From NCBI GenBank assembly GCA_039805865.1, contig JBDLTI010000048.1, forward strand, positions 1 through 13,148: a DNA stretch of 13,148 nucleotides, in the 5' to 3' direction. Shown piece after piece: positions 6,380 through 13,148 of the stretch (positions within the stretch are counted from its first letter, which is position 1; each line of letters opens with the position of its first letter). The notes under the pieces were generated by a model. The model made no database searches, had not been told where the DNA came from, and worked only from the letters and a program-made list of their open reading frames with translations. The translations under genes and the position numbers were made by a program. Origin of the DNA: Fluviibacter sp039805865. GTDB lineage: Bacteria; Pseudomonadota; Gammaproteobacteria; Burkholderiales; Rhodocyclaceae.

Positions 6380-7225
6380 ATGCCCGAATTGCCCGAGGTT
6401 GAAGTCAGCCGACTTGGCCTGGAACCCGAGTTGCGCGGCCGTTTAATCACCGGCGCCGTAACGCGCACGCCCAAGCTACGCTACCCGCTACCGGACAATC
6501 TCAATGCGCGCTTACGAGGCAGCCGCCTCAAAGAGATCCGCCGGCGCGGCAAATATCTTTTATTGGATATTGATCAGCGTCCCAAAGGCAGCGATGCATC
6601 GACGGCCACCTTGATTCTGCACCTGGGCATGTCGGGAAGCTTACGTATCGTGACCCCGGACACGCCGCCTCAGACACATGACCATGTGGACATCGCATTT
6701 GGTGAAAAGATCCTACGACTCAGGGATCCGAGACGATTTGGCGCATTACTCTGGCACGACGATGCAACACCCCTGATGGCGCATCCGCTGATGGCTGTAC
6801 TTGGTGTCGAACCTCTTGAAGATGAGTTCAACGGCGCCTGGTTACACGAACACCTGCGCAAGCGTAGCGGCCCGATCAAACCTGTGCTGATGGACAGCCA
6901 CCTGGTCGTTGGCATTGGCAACATCTATGCGGCAGAAAGTCTTTTTATGTCGGGCATTTCACCACTTCGTGCCGCGCAACGCATCAGTGCTTCGCGCTGC
7001 GATCTATTAGCCGATGCCGTTAAAAAGACGCTCTCGGCGGCGGTGGCCGCTGGTGGTTCCAGCGTCAGAGACTACGTCCATTCGGATGGTGGCGCCGGGT
7101 GCTTTCAACTGCAATGCGCCGTCTACGAACGGGAAGGCGAGCCTTGTGTGAGCTGCGGCAAACCGATTCGAAGAATCCGGCAGGCGGGTCGATCAACGTT
7201 TTACTGCCCGCACTGCCAGAAGTAA
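6380..7225 (+). CDS. mutM: formamidopyrimidine-DNA glycosylase
   Basis: MutM (Fpg) removes 8-oxoguanine and formamidopyrimidines from DNA and nicks the abasic site. The product of 281 residues has the expected MPELPEVE start, with catalytic Pro2 and Glu3 counting the initiator Met. It also has the beta-loop lysine in RRRGKYLLL (Lys58) and the void-filling residues Met84 (HLGMSG), Arg118 and Phe120 (DPRRFG). The helix-two-turn-helix segment VGIGNIYAAE and a complete C-terminal zinc finger (Cys256, Cys259, Cys276, Cys279) follow. The usual pattern EVET after the start is EVEV here, a small change. A strong ribosome binding site precedes it. It is a single gene between a divergent and a convergent neighbour. 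Its stop codon directly abuts the ferredoxin stop codon. Confidence 0.98.
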   Translation: MPELPEVEVSRLGLEPELRGRLITGAVTRTPKLRYPLPDNLNARLRGSRLKEIRRRGKYLLLDIDQRPKGSDASTATLILHLGMSGSLRIVTPDTPPQTHDHVDIAFGEKILRLRDPRRFGALLWHDDATPLMAHPLMAVLGVEPLEDEFNGAWLHEHLRKRSGPIKPVLMDSHLVVGIGNIYAAESLFMSGISPLRAAQRISASRCDLLADAVKKTLSAAVAAGGSSVRDYVHSDGGAGCFQLQCAVYEREGEPCVSCGKPIRRIRQAGRSTFYCPHCQK

Positions 7226-7474
7226 TTACTTACCGGTCAGGCCTTCGTACTTGGCCCAGAGTTGTTCCTGGTTTTCTTCGTGCGCAGGATCCTTAGGAAT
7301 GCAATCGACCGGACAGACTTGCTGGCACTGCGGCTCGTCATAATGGCCAACACATTCCGTACATTTATTCGGATCAATCACATAAATTTCCGGACCTTGT
7401 GAGATTGCCTCGTTAGGGCACTCAGGTTCACAGACATCACAGTTGATGCACTCATCAGTAATCATGAGCGACAT
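7226..7474 (-). CDS. 2[4Fe-4S] ferredoxin, YfhL / Alvin type
   Basis: This small electron carrier has 82 residues. Cluster ligands are in CINCDVCEPECP (Cys9, 12, 15, 19) and in the second set Cys38, Cys41, Cys50, Cys54 and Cys58. The second motif carries the eight-residue insertion between its second and third cysteines (TECVGHYDEPQC). With the C-terminal helical tail, this is the mark of the Allochromatium-type ferredoxins with low, unequal potentials. The electron partner is not known from context. ATG 7472-7474 follows a strong CAGGAG ribosome binding site. It lies downstream of coaD with an 83-bp gap, an arrangement also found in Pseudomonas (the fdx1-coaD pair). It converges on mutM with no gap. 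Confidence 0.95.
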   Translation of the reverse strand: MSLMITDECINCDVCEPECPNEAISQGPEIYVIDPNKCTECVGHYDEPQCQQVCPVDCIPKDPAHEENQEQLWAKYEGLTGK

Positions 7475-7522
7475 AGCAGACTCCTGGACAACGATTAAAG
7501 AGGGTAATTAGGGGCGAATTGT

Positions 7523-7541
7523 CCCTGATTGCAGGGTTTTT
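7523..7541 (+). terminator. possible plus-strand terminator beyond the ferredoxin gene
   Basis: A 5-bp GC-rich stem CCCTG/CAGGG with a 4-base loop (7523-7536) is followed by five T on the plus strand. The only plus-strand gene it can serve is mutM, whose stop lies about 300 bases upstream, on the far side of the antisense ferredoxin gene. The stem is short, so activity is uncertain. On the minus strand it lacks a T-run. Confidence 0.4.
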
Positions 7542-7557
7542 AGCCACCCCACACGCA

Positions 7558-8058
7558 TTAGGGAGATGGTTTGCCCCAACCACGCTTCACAAAACATGCA
7601 TTGATGTGCGGCGAGACAAATGAGCTGACGTCGCCACCGAGGCGGGCAATTTCACGCACCATCGTGGCCGAAACAAACATGTGACGCTCACCTGGCGTTA
7701 AAAAGACCGTTTCCACTTCCGGATATAGACGCCGGTTCATGCCCGCCATCTGGAATTCATATTCGAAGTCGGAAACCGCCCGCAAGCCACGAATTAGAAC
7801 CTTTGCTTTTTGTTCGAGTACAAAATCCATCAGCAAACCGTCAAAACCAACCACGCGTACATTATCCAGCGGTGCCAGAACCGTTTTGGCCATATCAATC
7901 CGCTCTTGCAGACTAAACACCGGATTCTTCGAGCGGCTCTCTGCTATCGCCAAAACCACTTCATCGAACATCCCGGCGGCGCGGCGCACCAGATCTTCGT
8001 GCCCACAAGTCAGTGGGTCGAAGGTTCCCGGGTAGATGGCGATTTCACGTTTCAGCAT
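7558..8058 (-). CDS. coaD: phosphopantetheine adenylyltransferase
   Basis: CoaD joins AMP from ATP to 4'-phosphopantetheine, the next-to-last step to coenzyme A. The 166-residue product matches the family length of about 160. Visible motifs are the nucleotidyltransferase start AIYPGTFDPLTCGHEDL (catalytic His20 in the T-x-G-H motif), IRGLRAVSDFEYEFQMA and SATMVREIARLGGDV. The Asn usual before GH (TNGH) is Cys here. The start at 8056-8058 puts the conserved core at the normal distance and overlaps the end of rsmD by 14 bases. An upstream in-frame ATG at 8122-8124 would add 22 hydrophobic residues and overlap rsmD by 80 bases, so I rejected it. The tight overlap suggests coupled translation with rsmD, a common pairing in proteobacteria. 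Confidence 0.96.
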   Translation of the reverse strand: MLKREIAIYPGTFDPLTCGHEDLVRRAAGMFDEVVLAIAESRSKNPVFSLQERIDMAKTVLAPLDNVRVVGFDGLLMDFVLEQKAKVLIRGLRAVSDFEYEFQMAGMNRRLYPEVETVFLTPGERHMFVSATMVREIARLGGDVSSFVSPHINACFVKRGWGKPSP

Positions 8059-8644
8059 GTCTGGCAGATCCGGCAGAAGTCTCGAAAGAATAAAGATGAT
8101 AATGCACTTGGCCCGCTTGCCCACGTTTCAGACAATGCAAACCGGGAGCCAATTCATCTGGCAATGCTTGCTCTGCCTCGACGTAGAGACGCGCATCGTC
8201 TGCCAGATGCGGCAATAATGGCACGATGATCCGATCCAGCCAACCCTGTCCATAGGGTGGATCCACGAACACCAGATCCAAGGGCGGCATCGATTTCTTC
8301 AGGTAGGCCAGCGCATCCGCACACACCACGCTCAACACCGGCTCTTTCAGCAGATCGGCTGCGCCCTGCAAGCTACGCGCAACAGCGGGTAGCTGCTCCA
8401 CCAGCACCACAGACGCCGCGCCACGTGATGCCGCTTCAAAGCCCAGCGCACCTGATCCGGCAAACAGATCCAGGCAACGCCAACCGGATAAATTCTGACC
8501 CAGCCAATTAAACAGCGTCTCCCGCACCCGATCCGGCGTAGGTCGTAAACCCGGCGCATCAGCAACAGGCAGCTTCCGGCCGCGATGCTTGCCACCGATA
8601 ATACGCACCTGATTCGGGCGTGCGGATGCCACTACTTTGGCCAT
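8045..8644 (-). CDS. rsmD: 16S rRNA (guanine966-N2)-methyltransferase
   Basis: RsmD methylates G966 of 16S rRNA in the assembled small subunit. The 199-residue product has the family N-terminal RIIGGKHRGRKL (14-25) and RPTPDRVRETLFNWL (34-48). It then has the SAM-binding motif I DLFAGSGALGFEAASRG (59-75) and the catalytic DPPY (128-131) in a VFVDPPYGQGW segment. The C-terminal strands HYHLYSF are also typical. It starts 2 bases after the stop of the non-catalytic M16 gene and has no visible ribosome binding site, so it is probably translationally coupled. coaD overlaps its end. Confidence 0.96.
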   Translation of the reverse strand: MAKVVASARPNQVRIIGGKHRGRKLPVADAPGLRPTPDRVRETLFNWLGQNLSGWRCLDLFAGSGALGFEAASRGAASVVLVEQLPAVARSLQGAADLLKEPVLSVVCADALAYLKKSMPPLDLVFVDPPYGQGWLDRIIVPLLPHLADDARLYVEAEQALPDELAPGLHCLKRGQAGQVHYHLYSFETSAGSARHAET

Positions 8645-8646
8645 GC

Positions 8647-9951
8647 TTAGTCTGCGGCCGTCCGTACGGTCACCAATTGTTCAGGCCTCACATGCTTCTG
8701 GAGTGCGGCACGGATAGCTTCTGGCGTCAGCGCACGAACACGCTCCGGATACTTTTCCAACCAGTCTGTTGGCAACCCATAGAACGCCATCACACCCAGG
8801 TTCGCGGCCAGCTTGCTATTGGAATCAATCCGCAATGCGAACCCGCCGGCAATGTTGTCTTGTGCGGCTTTCAGTTGCGTTGGCGTTGGGCCACGTTTCA
8901 AGAAATCGTTCAACACACCGTTGGCCACCTTCAATGCATCATCGGCCTGCGACCGTTTTGTTTCAAGACCAATAGTAAAAGGGCCTTCGACCAGTTTCGG
9001 ATCAAAATAACTGTAAACGCTATAGGCATAGCCACGATCTTCGCGCACAGCCTTGGTCAACAAAGAGACAAATCCACCGCCGCCCAGCGTGTAATTGCCT
9101 ACCTGCAATGCAATCTGCTCCGGGTCATCCCGCGCTACCGATGGCATGCCGACCAGCAGATGCGCTTGCGATGCCGGATGATCTACCCGCACCACTTTAG
9201 CTGCAGAAGCGGCCGGCTTCGGTAGTGTCCGTGGAATCTCGCGCTGATCTGCCGGCAACGATGCCGTTAACTGCACAGCGAGTGCTTCCGCTTCTGCACG
9301 TGTGAGATCCCCCACCAGTGCAATGCTCGCCCGCTCGGCGCTGTAGTGCTGCCGCCAGAATTGCTCCAGATCGGCACGGCTCATAGCCGCCACAGATTCC
9401 GGCGTTGCCAGACGACCATAGGGATGGTCCGGATATATCGCCGACATATAGGCACGCTGCGACAACACCTGAGGCTTCGTTAACGCCTCTTTCAGCCCTG
9501 CAATACTGCGCGCCTGATCCCGTTTAAAAACACCCGCATCAAAGTGCGGCCTAGCGATGGCATCGGTCATCAACGCAATTGCCGTGGTGCGACGCTCCGG
9601 ATCCGACAAGGTGCGCAAAGTCACGCTCGCGCTATCCATCCCCGCCCCAGCGGTCATCTGCGCCCCGATATCAGCCAGGGTCTCCGCCACTTCTTTTTCG
9701 TTACGGGTACCCGCCCCCTGGTCGAGCAGACTCGCCGTCATCGAGGCCAAGCCCACCCGATCAGCTGGATCAAATGCCGAACCGGCCAGAAAGCTGATCT
9801 GCACATCGACAATAGGCAAGGCATGTGTTTCTATGAAATACACACGGGTACCTTGCGCGGTTGTCCAGGATTGAACCGGTGCCGCCATGGCTTGCACACT
9901 CAGCAGCGCAGCGGCTAACGCCAATGACTTCATCATTTGCTTCATTATCAT
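8647..9951 (-). CDS. M16 peptidase-like protein, non-catalytic partner subunit
   Basis: The 434-residue product is an M16B (processing-peptidase-like) fold. It has an N-terminal signal peptide (about residues 1-23, ending AMA) and is therefore periplasmic or membrane-associated. The place of the zinc motif HxxEH is occupied by SMTAS (70-74), so both histidines and the glutamate are lost. In the second half it keeps the conserved block KAVREDRGYAYSVY (300-313), with Arg303 and Tyr310 forming the R/Y pair that binds substrate backbone in M16 enzymes. In Sphingomonas A1 and in mitochondrial processing peptidase, M16 heterodimers pair one zinc subunit with one non-catalytic subunit. Its start codon overlaps the stop of the catalytic gene (TAATG), which points to co-production. 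Later ATGs (residues 3, 6 and 7) are possible starts. rsmD follows 2 bases after its stop. Confidence 0.93.
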   Translation of the reverse strand: MIMKQMMKSLALAAALLSVQAMAAPVQSWTTAQGTRVYFIETHALPIVDVQISFLAGSAFDPADRVGLASMTASLLDQGAGTRNEKEVAETLADIGAQMTAGAGMDSASVTLRTLSDPERRTTAIALMTDAIARPHFDAGVFKRDQARSIAGLKEALTKPQVLSQRAYMSAIYPDHPYGRLATPESVAAMSRADLEQFWRQHYSAERASIALVGDLTRAEAEALAVQLTASLPADQREIPRTLPKPAASAAKVVRVDHPASQAHLLVGMPSVARDDPEQIALQVGNYTLGGGGFVSLLTKAVREDRGYAYSVYSYFDPKLVEGPFTIGLETKRSQADDALKVANGVLNDFLKRGPTPTQLKAAQDNIAGGFALRIDSNSKLAANLGVMAFYGLPTDWLEKYPERVRALTPEAIRAALQKHVRPEQLVTVRTAAD

Positions 9952-11357
9952 TAGTGACGACCTCCCGCCTGAACGGCTTCTGCGCGTTTAGCACGTGCCG
10001 CAAGCTCTGCGGCATCCAAGGGTTGCGGCACCAGTCGTGCGATCGTGAGCTGATCATCCTTGAAATAGCTTTGTGCAACCCGTTGCACATCGGCAACCGT
10101 CACTTGATTCAGCTTATCCAGCATCAATGGGCTGGCTTGCCAGCCGTAGCCCAAGGTTTCAAGCATGCCGATTTCCATCGCCTGTCCCATCATCGAATCT
10201 TTCTTGTACACCTCAGAAGAGCGCAACTGGCTCCGTGCCCGTGTCAGTTCCTGTTCCGTCACCCCCTTGTTGGCCACCTCCGTTAGTGCACCCCGAATGG
10301 CTTGCTCCAGCTGGTCAATGGTATACCCCGGACGCGGTGACGCCTGCAACATAAACATGCTGGGTCCACGATTGGTGCTGTCGTAACTGGTATCAACCGA
10401 AACAGCCACCTGCTGTTCCTTCACTAGCGCCGTAGGCAAACGGGCAGCATCATGGCCATCCAGAATCTGTGCCAACATCTCCAGCGCATACGGATCGACA
10501 TCCTTCCGTGGGTCATTAAGTCTCGGCACCTTCCACCCCATCACCAGCAAAGGCAGATCCGCCGGTGCTTTCACATCCAGCTGTCGCTTCCCTGCCTGCA
10601 TAGGCTCTTCATACTGTTTACGCTCCGGCAACGCGCGTGCGGGAATGGCGCCATAGGTCTGGCGAGCCCAACCGAACACCTGCTGATGGCTCACATCGCC
10701 CACAATCACGAGCGTGGCGTTATTAGGCACATACCAGCGGCGATACCAGTCACGCACATCAGCAACCGTCATCTGCTCCAGATCGCTCATCCAGCCAATC
10801 ACTGGGCGTCGATAGGGGTGCGCCTGCCAGGCGACGGCATTCATGGCCTCATGCACGCGAGCGCTGGATTGGTCGTCTGTACGCATGCGGCGCTCTTCCA
10901 TAATCACCTGAATTTCCTTGCTGTAACCACCAGGCTCCAGGGTTAAATGACGCATCCGATCCGCTTCCAGCGCCATCACGGTTTTGAGCTGTGCCGCTGG
11001 CACTTGCTGAAAATAGGCCGTGTAATCCGTACTCGTAAAGGCATTGTCGCGCCCGCCCACGGCGGCAACCCGTCGGTTAAACTCACCCGGCCCTACGCTG
11101 GGCGTGCCTTTGAACATCATGTGTTCGGTCACGTGCGCGACCCCAGTAACGCCATCACGTTCATCAATGCTACCCACGCGATACCAGACCATCTGCACGG
11201 CCGTAGGCGCGCGGTGATCTTCGCGAACAACCACCCGCATGCCATTAGCAAGCGTGGTTTCAAAGGTGTTATCCGCATCCGCTACCGCCCATGCCCCTGC
11301 AGGCAACAGAAGCACGGCACATAAAGAGAAAAGCCCCAAGGTCGTTCGTAATCGCAT
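9951..11357 (-). CDS. M16 zinc metallopeptidase, catalytic subunit
   Basis: The 468-residue product has a signal peptide (about 1-24, AGAWA) and the M16 zinc site. HVTEH at 75-79 gives the two His ligands and the catalytic Glu78. The distal ligand is most likely Glu155 in EIQVIMEERR, 76 residues later. The segment NAFTSTDYTAYFQQVP is also typical of active M16B subunits. The R/Y pair of the second domain is not kept: the matching stretch reads LVKEQQVAVSV (311-321), with Lys for Arg and no Tyr. The active site therefore probably needs the partner encoded by the next gene. Substrates are unknown; a periplasmic peptidase is expected. No ribosome binding site is seen before ATG 11355-11357. It is the first gene of the block M16-M16-rsmD-coaD and is divergent from ftsY. 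Confidence 0.95.
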   Translation of the reverse strand: MRLRTTLGLFSLCAVLLLPAGAWAVADADNTFETTLANGMRVVVREDHRAPTAVQMVWYRVGSIDERDGVTGVAHVTEHMMFKGTPSVGPGEFNRRVAAVGGRDNAFTSTDYTAYFQQVPAAQLKTVMALEADRMRHLTLEPGGYSKEIQVIMEERRMRTDDQSSARVHEAMNAVAWQAHPYRRPVIGWMSDLEQMTVADVRDWYRRWYVPNNATLVIVGDVSHQQVFGWARQTYGAIPARALPERKQYEEPMQAGKRQLDVKAPADLPLLVMGWKVPRLNDPRKDVDPYALEMLAQILDGHDAARLPTALVKEQQVAVSVDTSYDSTNRGPSMFMLQASPRPGYTIDQLEQAIRGALTEVANKGVTEQELTRARSQLRSSEVYKKDSMMGQAMEIGMLETLGYGWQASPLMLDKLNQVTVADVQRVAQSYFKDDQLTIARLVPQPLDAAELAARAKRAEAVQAGGRH

Positions 11358-11410
11358 AAGCTATTTTATCTAGGCTAGAATCAAAGATTAACAAGGATAC
11401 CCCTGCCACC
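11358..11410. promoter_or_regulatory. divergent M16 / ftsY promoter region with a small dyad
   Basis: This 53-bp gap must carry start signals for both directions. A perfect inverted repeat TCTAG-g-CTAGA (11369-11379) lies near its centre. A minus-strand TAAAAT (11363-11368) and a plus-strand TAGAAT (11376-11381) look like -10 boxes flanking or overlapping the dyad. No good -35 box is seen for either. AAGGAT (11393-11398) is a ribosome-binding-like site for ftsY but lies 12 bases from its ATG, farther than usual. Confidence 0.35.
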
Positions 11411-12352
11411 ATGTCTGACGCTACTGATACCCAACCACGCCGCTCCTGGCGCGAACGTCTTTTTGCCGGTCTCACCAAGACGCGGCAACAGATTGGTGGC
11501 TCGGTACGCGGTTTATTTGCGCGCGGCCAGGTGGATGACGAACTCCTCGAAGAGCTGGAAGCCCTGCTCCTCTCGGCCGATGTGGGTGTCGAAGCAACCA
11601 TTATCCTGATCGAAGACCTGCGCCAACGCGCCCGTAAACAGAACCTGCAAACCGCCGAAAGCATCCAGGCAGCCATGGTGGATTGCCTGACGGATCTATT
11701 GCAGCCCCTTGAAGCCCCGTTGCAGATCACCCCGCCACCCGGCTCTCCCTTTGTCATTATGGTGGCTGGCATCAATGGTGCGGGCAAAACCACGACCTTG
11801 GGCAAACTCGCGCACCACTTTCAGGCGGCTGGGCACTCCGTGCTGCTCGCAGCAGGCGATACCTTCCGCGCAGCGGCGCGTGAGCAACTGCAGGCGTGGG
11901 GCGAACGTAATAACGTCACCGTGATTGCGCAAGAAGGCGGCGACCCCTCTGCCGTGATCTTTGATGCGGTTCATGCCGCCAAAGCCCGTGGCATTGATAT
12001 CGTTTTAGCCGACACCGCCGGTCGTTTGCCGACCCAGATGCATCTGATGGATGAAATCGCCAAAATCCGCCGGGTCATTAACAAAGCCGAAGCCAGCGCA
12101 CCGCACGAAGTATTGCTGGTACTGGATGGCACGATTGGTCAAAACGCCATCGGCCAGGTCAAGGCTTTCGACAAGGCCATCGGCGTTACCGGCCTGGTTA
12201 TCACCAAGCTGGATGGCTCTGCCAAGGGCGGTGTCATTGCTGCGATCGCCAAGCAATGCCCGAAACCTGTTCGATATATTGGCGTTGGCGAACAAGTCGA
12301 CGACCTGCAGCCATTTAGTGCGCGCGCCTTTGCCGAAGCACTGCTCGGCTAG
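11411..12352 (+). CDS. ftsY: signal recognition particle receptor FtsY
   Basis: FtsY is the SRP-family GTPase that docks SRP-ribosome complexes at the inner membrane for co-translational insertion. In the 313-residue product, a four-helix N domain (about 25-105) is followed by the G domain. Visible motifs are the P-loop GINGAGKTTT (120-129), DTFRAAAREQL (150-160), DTAGR (201-205), TKLDGSAKGG (265-274) and the C-terminal GVGEQVDDLQPF (291-302). The long acidic A domain of E. coli FtsY is missing; only about 20 mostly polar residues precede the N domain, as in many short FtsY proteins. The antiporter gene begins 6 bases after the stop. The ftsE and ftsX genes that follow ftsY in E. coli and Pseudomonas are not there. 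Confidence 0.98.
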   Translation: MSDATDTQPRRSWRERLFAGLTKTRQQIGGSVRGLFARGQVDDELLEELEALLLSADVGVEATIILIEDLRQRARKQNLQTAESIQAAMVDCLTDLLQPLEAPLQITPPPGSPFVIMVAGINGAGKTTTLGKLAHHFQAAGHSVLLAAGDTFRAAAREQLQAWGERNNVTVIAQEGGDPSAVIFDAVHAAKARGIDIVLADTAGRLPTQMHLMDEIAKIRRVINKAEASAPHEVLLVLDGTIGQNAIGQVKAFDKAIGVTGLVITKLDGSAKGGVIAAIAKQCPKPVRYIGVGEQVDDLQPFSARAFAEALLG

Positions 12353-12358
12353 CCTCTG

Positions 12359-13148
12359 ATGACGATGTTAAATACCCTCAAGCGCGAGTGGCCGTTTTTT
12401 CTCTGCCTGATCACTGCCGCAACGATTCTTAGCACGCCCACGATTCTCACGGAATGGTCGGCTCGTGGCTGGGTTGCCGGCATACTGTTCCTGATCACCC
12501 TTTCCGCGATCTTCCGAGTTACCCATCATGCGGATGAATTGGCCGAGATGCTGGGTGAGCCCTACGGCACCCTGATCCTGACCATGTCGGCCACGATCAT
12601 CGAAGTGGCCATTATGATTACCGTGCTCGGCCACAACGACAACAACCCAACCTTTGTGCGTGACACGATTGCCGCCACCGTAATGATTACCGTTGGTCTG
12701 ATGTTGGGCCTCGCCATGTTTATCGGTGCGTTTGTGCACCGACAGCAAACTGTAAACACCGAAGGTGCGCTGACCTACCTGGGACTGATCGTTCCCCTGG
12801 CGATTCTTGCCTTGATCCTGCCCAACTTCACCGCCACCACCATCGGCCCCACGTTGGCGCTGGCTCAGGAAGTTTTTATCGCCATCGTTTCGATCGTGCT
12901 GTATGGCATCTTTCTCTTTATCCAGACCCGCCGGCATCGGCAGATGTTCAAAGATCGTTCTGCACCCGAGCCACTCACTTTCGATTCTGGCAGCGCGGGG
13001 CGCAAACACAAACGCGGATATACCGGAAAAGAGCTCTGGACCAGCATCGCCTGGCTGGTTGGCAATCTGTTTCTGGTTGTTTTTCTGGCCGAAGAACTGG
13101 CTGTTCTTATTGATGACCAACTTGAATCCAAAAATCTGCCGGAAGCCT
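12359..13148 (+). CDS. calcium(cation)/proton antiporter, ChaA-like CaCA family, 3' end outside window
   Basis: The frame is open from ATG 12359 to the window end (263 codons, no stop). The product is a hydrophobic membrane protein with about seven predicted helices so far (near residues 13-30, 37-53, 68-90, 103-126, 138-155, 167-189 and 227-250). The segment GEPYGTLILTMSATIIEVAI (66-85) is the alpha-1 repeat of the Ca2+/cation antiporter superfamily, with the acidic Glu82 needed for ion exchange. The order of helices and the positively charged loop (191-223) fit ChaA-type Ca2+/H+ or Na+/H+ exchangers of the inner membrane. The second alpha repeat would lie past the window. ATG 12365 is an alternative start. 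There is no ribosome binding site; the 6-bp gap after ftsY suggests coupled translation. Ion specificity cannot be read from the sequence. Confidence 0.88.
   Translation, partial: MTMLNTLKREWPFFLCLITAATILSTPTILTEWSARGWVAGILFLITLSAIFRVTHHADELAEMLGEPYGTLILTMSATIIEVAIMITVLGHNDNNPTFVRDTIAATVMITVGLMLGLAMFIGAFVHRQQTVNTEGALTYLGLIVPLAILALILPNFTATTIGPTLALAQEVFIAIVSIVLYGIFLFIQTRRHRQMFKDRSAPEPLTFDSGSAGRKHKRGYTGKELWTSIAWLVGNLFLVVFLAEELAVLIDDQLESKNLPEA

Noticed and set aside
8059..8124. Upstream ATG extension of coaD by 22 residues
   Set aside because: It would overlap rsmD by 80 bases and add residues that CoaD proteins lack. The ATG at 8056-8058 gives the normal length.
8620..9225. Plus-strand open frame of 201 codons opposite the M16 partner gene
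   Set aside because: It is antisense to a well-supported M16 gene and the start of rsmD, with a Cys/Arg/His-rich product typical of shadow frames.
12368..13120. Long minus-strand open frame (250 codons)
   Set aside because: It is the antisense shadow of the antiporter gene. The plus-strand frame has clear membrane helices and the CaCA motif, while the minus frame gives a Gly/Gln-rich product with no recognisable domain.
1..13148. A mobile element, defence system, CRISPR array or biosynthetic cluster
   Set aside because: Nearly all bases are accounted for by recognised core genes with intact motifs. No transposase, integrase, direct-repeat array or unusual composition was seen, and no gap exceeds 125 bp apart from the one that holds the tRNA.

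Overview
This window is a dense stretch of housekeeping chromosome from a proteobacterium, most likely a betaproteobacterium (the Neisseriales/Chitinibacteraceae area would fit, at low confidence). The evidence is family resemblance and gene order: TPR protein-lolB-ispE-tRNA-Gln-prs-rplY-pth, and ferredoxin-coaD-rsmD-M16-M16-ftsY, are blocks known from Beta- and Gammaproteobacteria such as Pseudomonas. Outer-membrane functions (LolB, a TolC-type efflux channel) show a Gram-negative cell. Base composition and codon use look uniform. I saw no transposase, integrase, phage gene, CRISPR array or attachment site.

Layout. Positions 3-242 (+) hold the C-terminal end of an efflux outer-membrane factor, convergent with the next block. 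Positions 262-6315 are all on the minus strand and read right to left: a TPR-repeat exported protein, lolB, ispE, tRNA-Gln(UUG), prs, rplY and pth. The first three are tightly packed and look like one operon. The tRNA has its own likely promoter and a hairpin terminator, so it sits as an almost self-contained unit between ispE and prs. A strong terminator separates rplY from pth. At 6316-6379 a short divergent region leads to mutM (+, 6380-7225). mutM ends exactly where the convergent ferredoxin gene ends, with no base between the two stop codons. Positions 7226-11357 (minus) carry, in transcription order, a catalytic M16 metallopeptidase, its non-catalytic partner, rsmD, coaD and the ferredoxin. 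A 53-bp divergent gap leads to ftsY (+, 11411-12352), followed 6 bp later by the start of a cation/proton antiporter gene that runs off the window end.

How the genes work together. Most are informational or core-metabolic: protein synthesis and ribosome upkeep (tRNA-Gln, L25, peptidyl-tRNA hydrolase, RsmD), precursors (PRPP by Prs, isoprenoids by IspE, coenzyme A by CoaD), DNA repair (MutM) and envelope biogenesis (LolB, FtsY, M16 pair, TPR protein).

I do not see an undescribed biological system here. The points worth a second look are small: the division of labour in the M16 pair, two perfect AAATTT-centred palindromes in the promoters of tRNA-Gln and prs, the hairpin-rich prs leader, and the zero-gap mutM/ferredoxin junction with the only terminator-like hairpin lying beyond the ferredoxin gene. 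Promoter calls were made by eye and are tentative.
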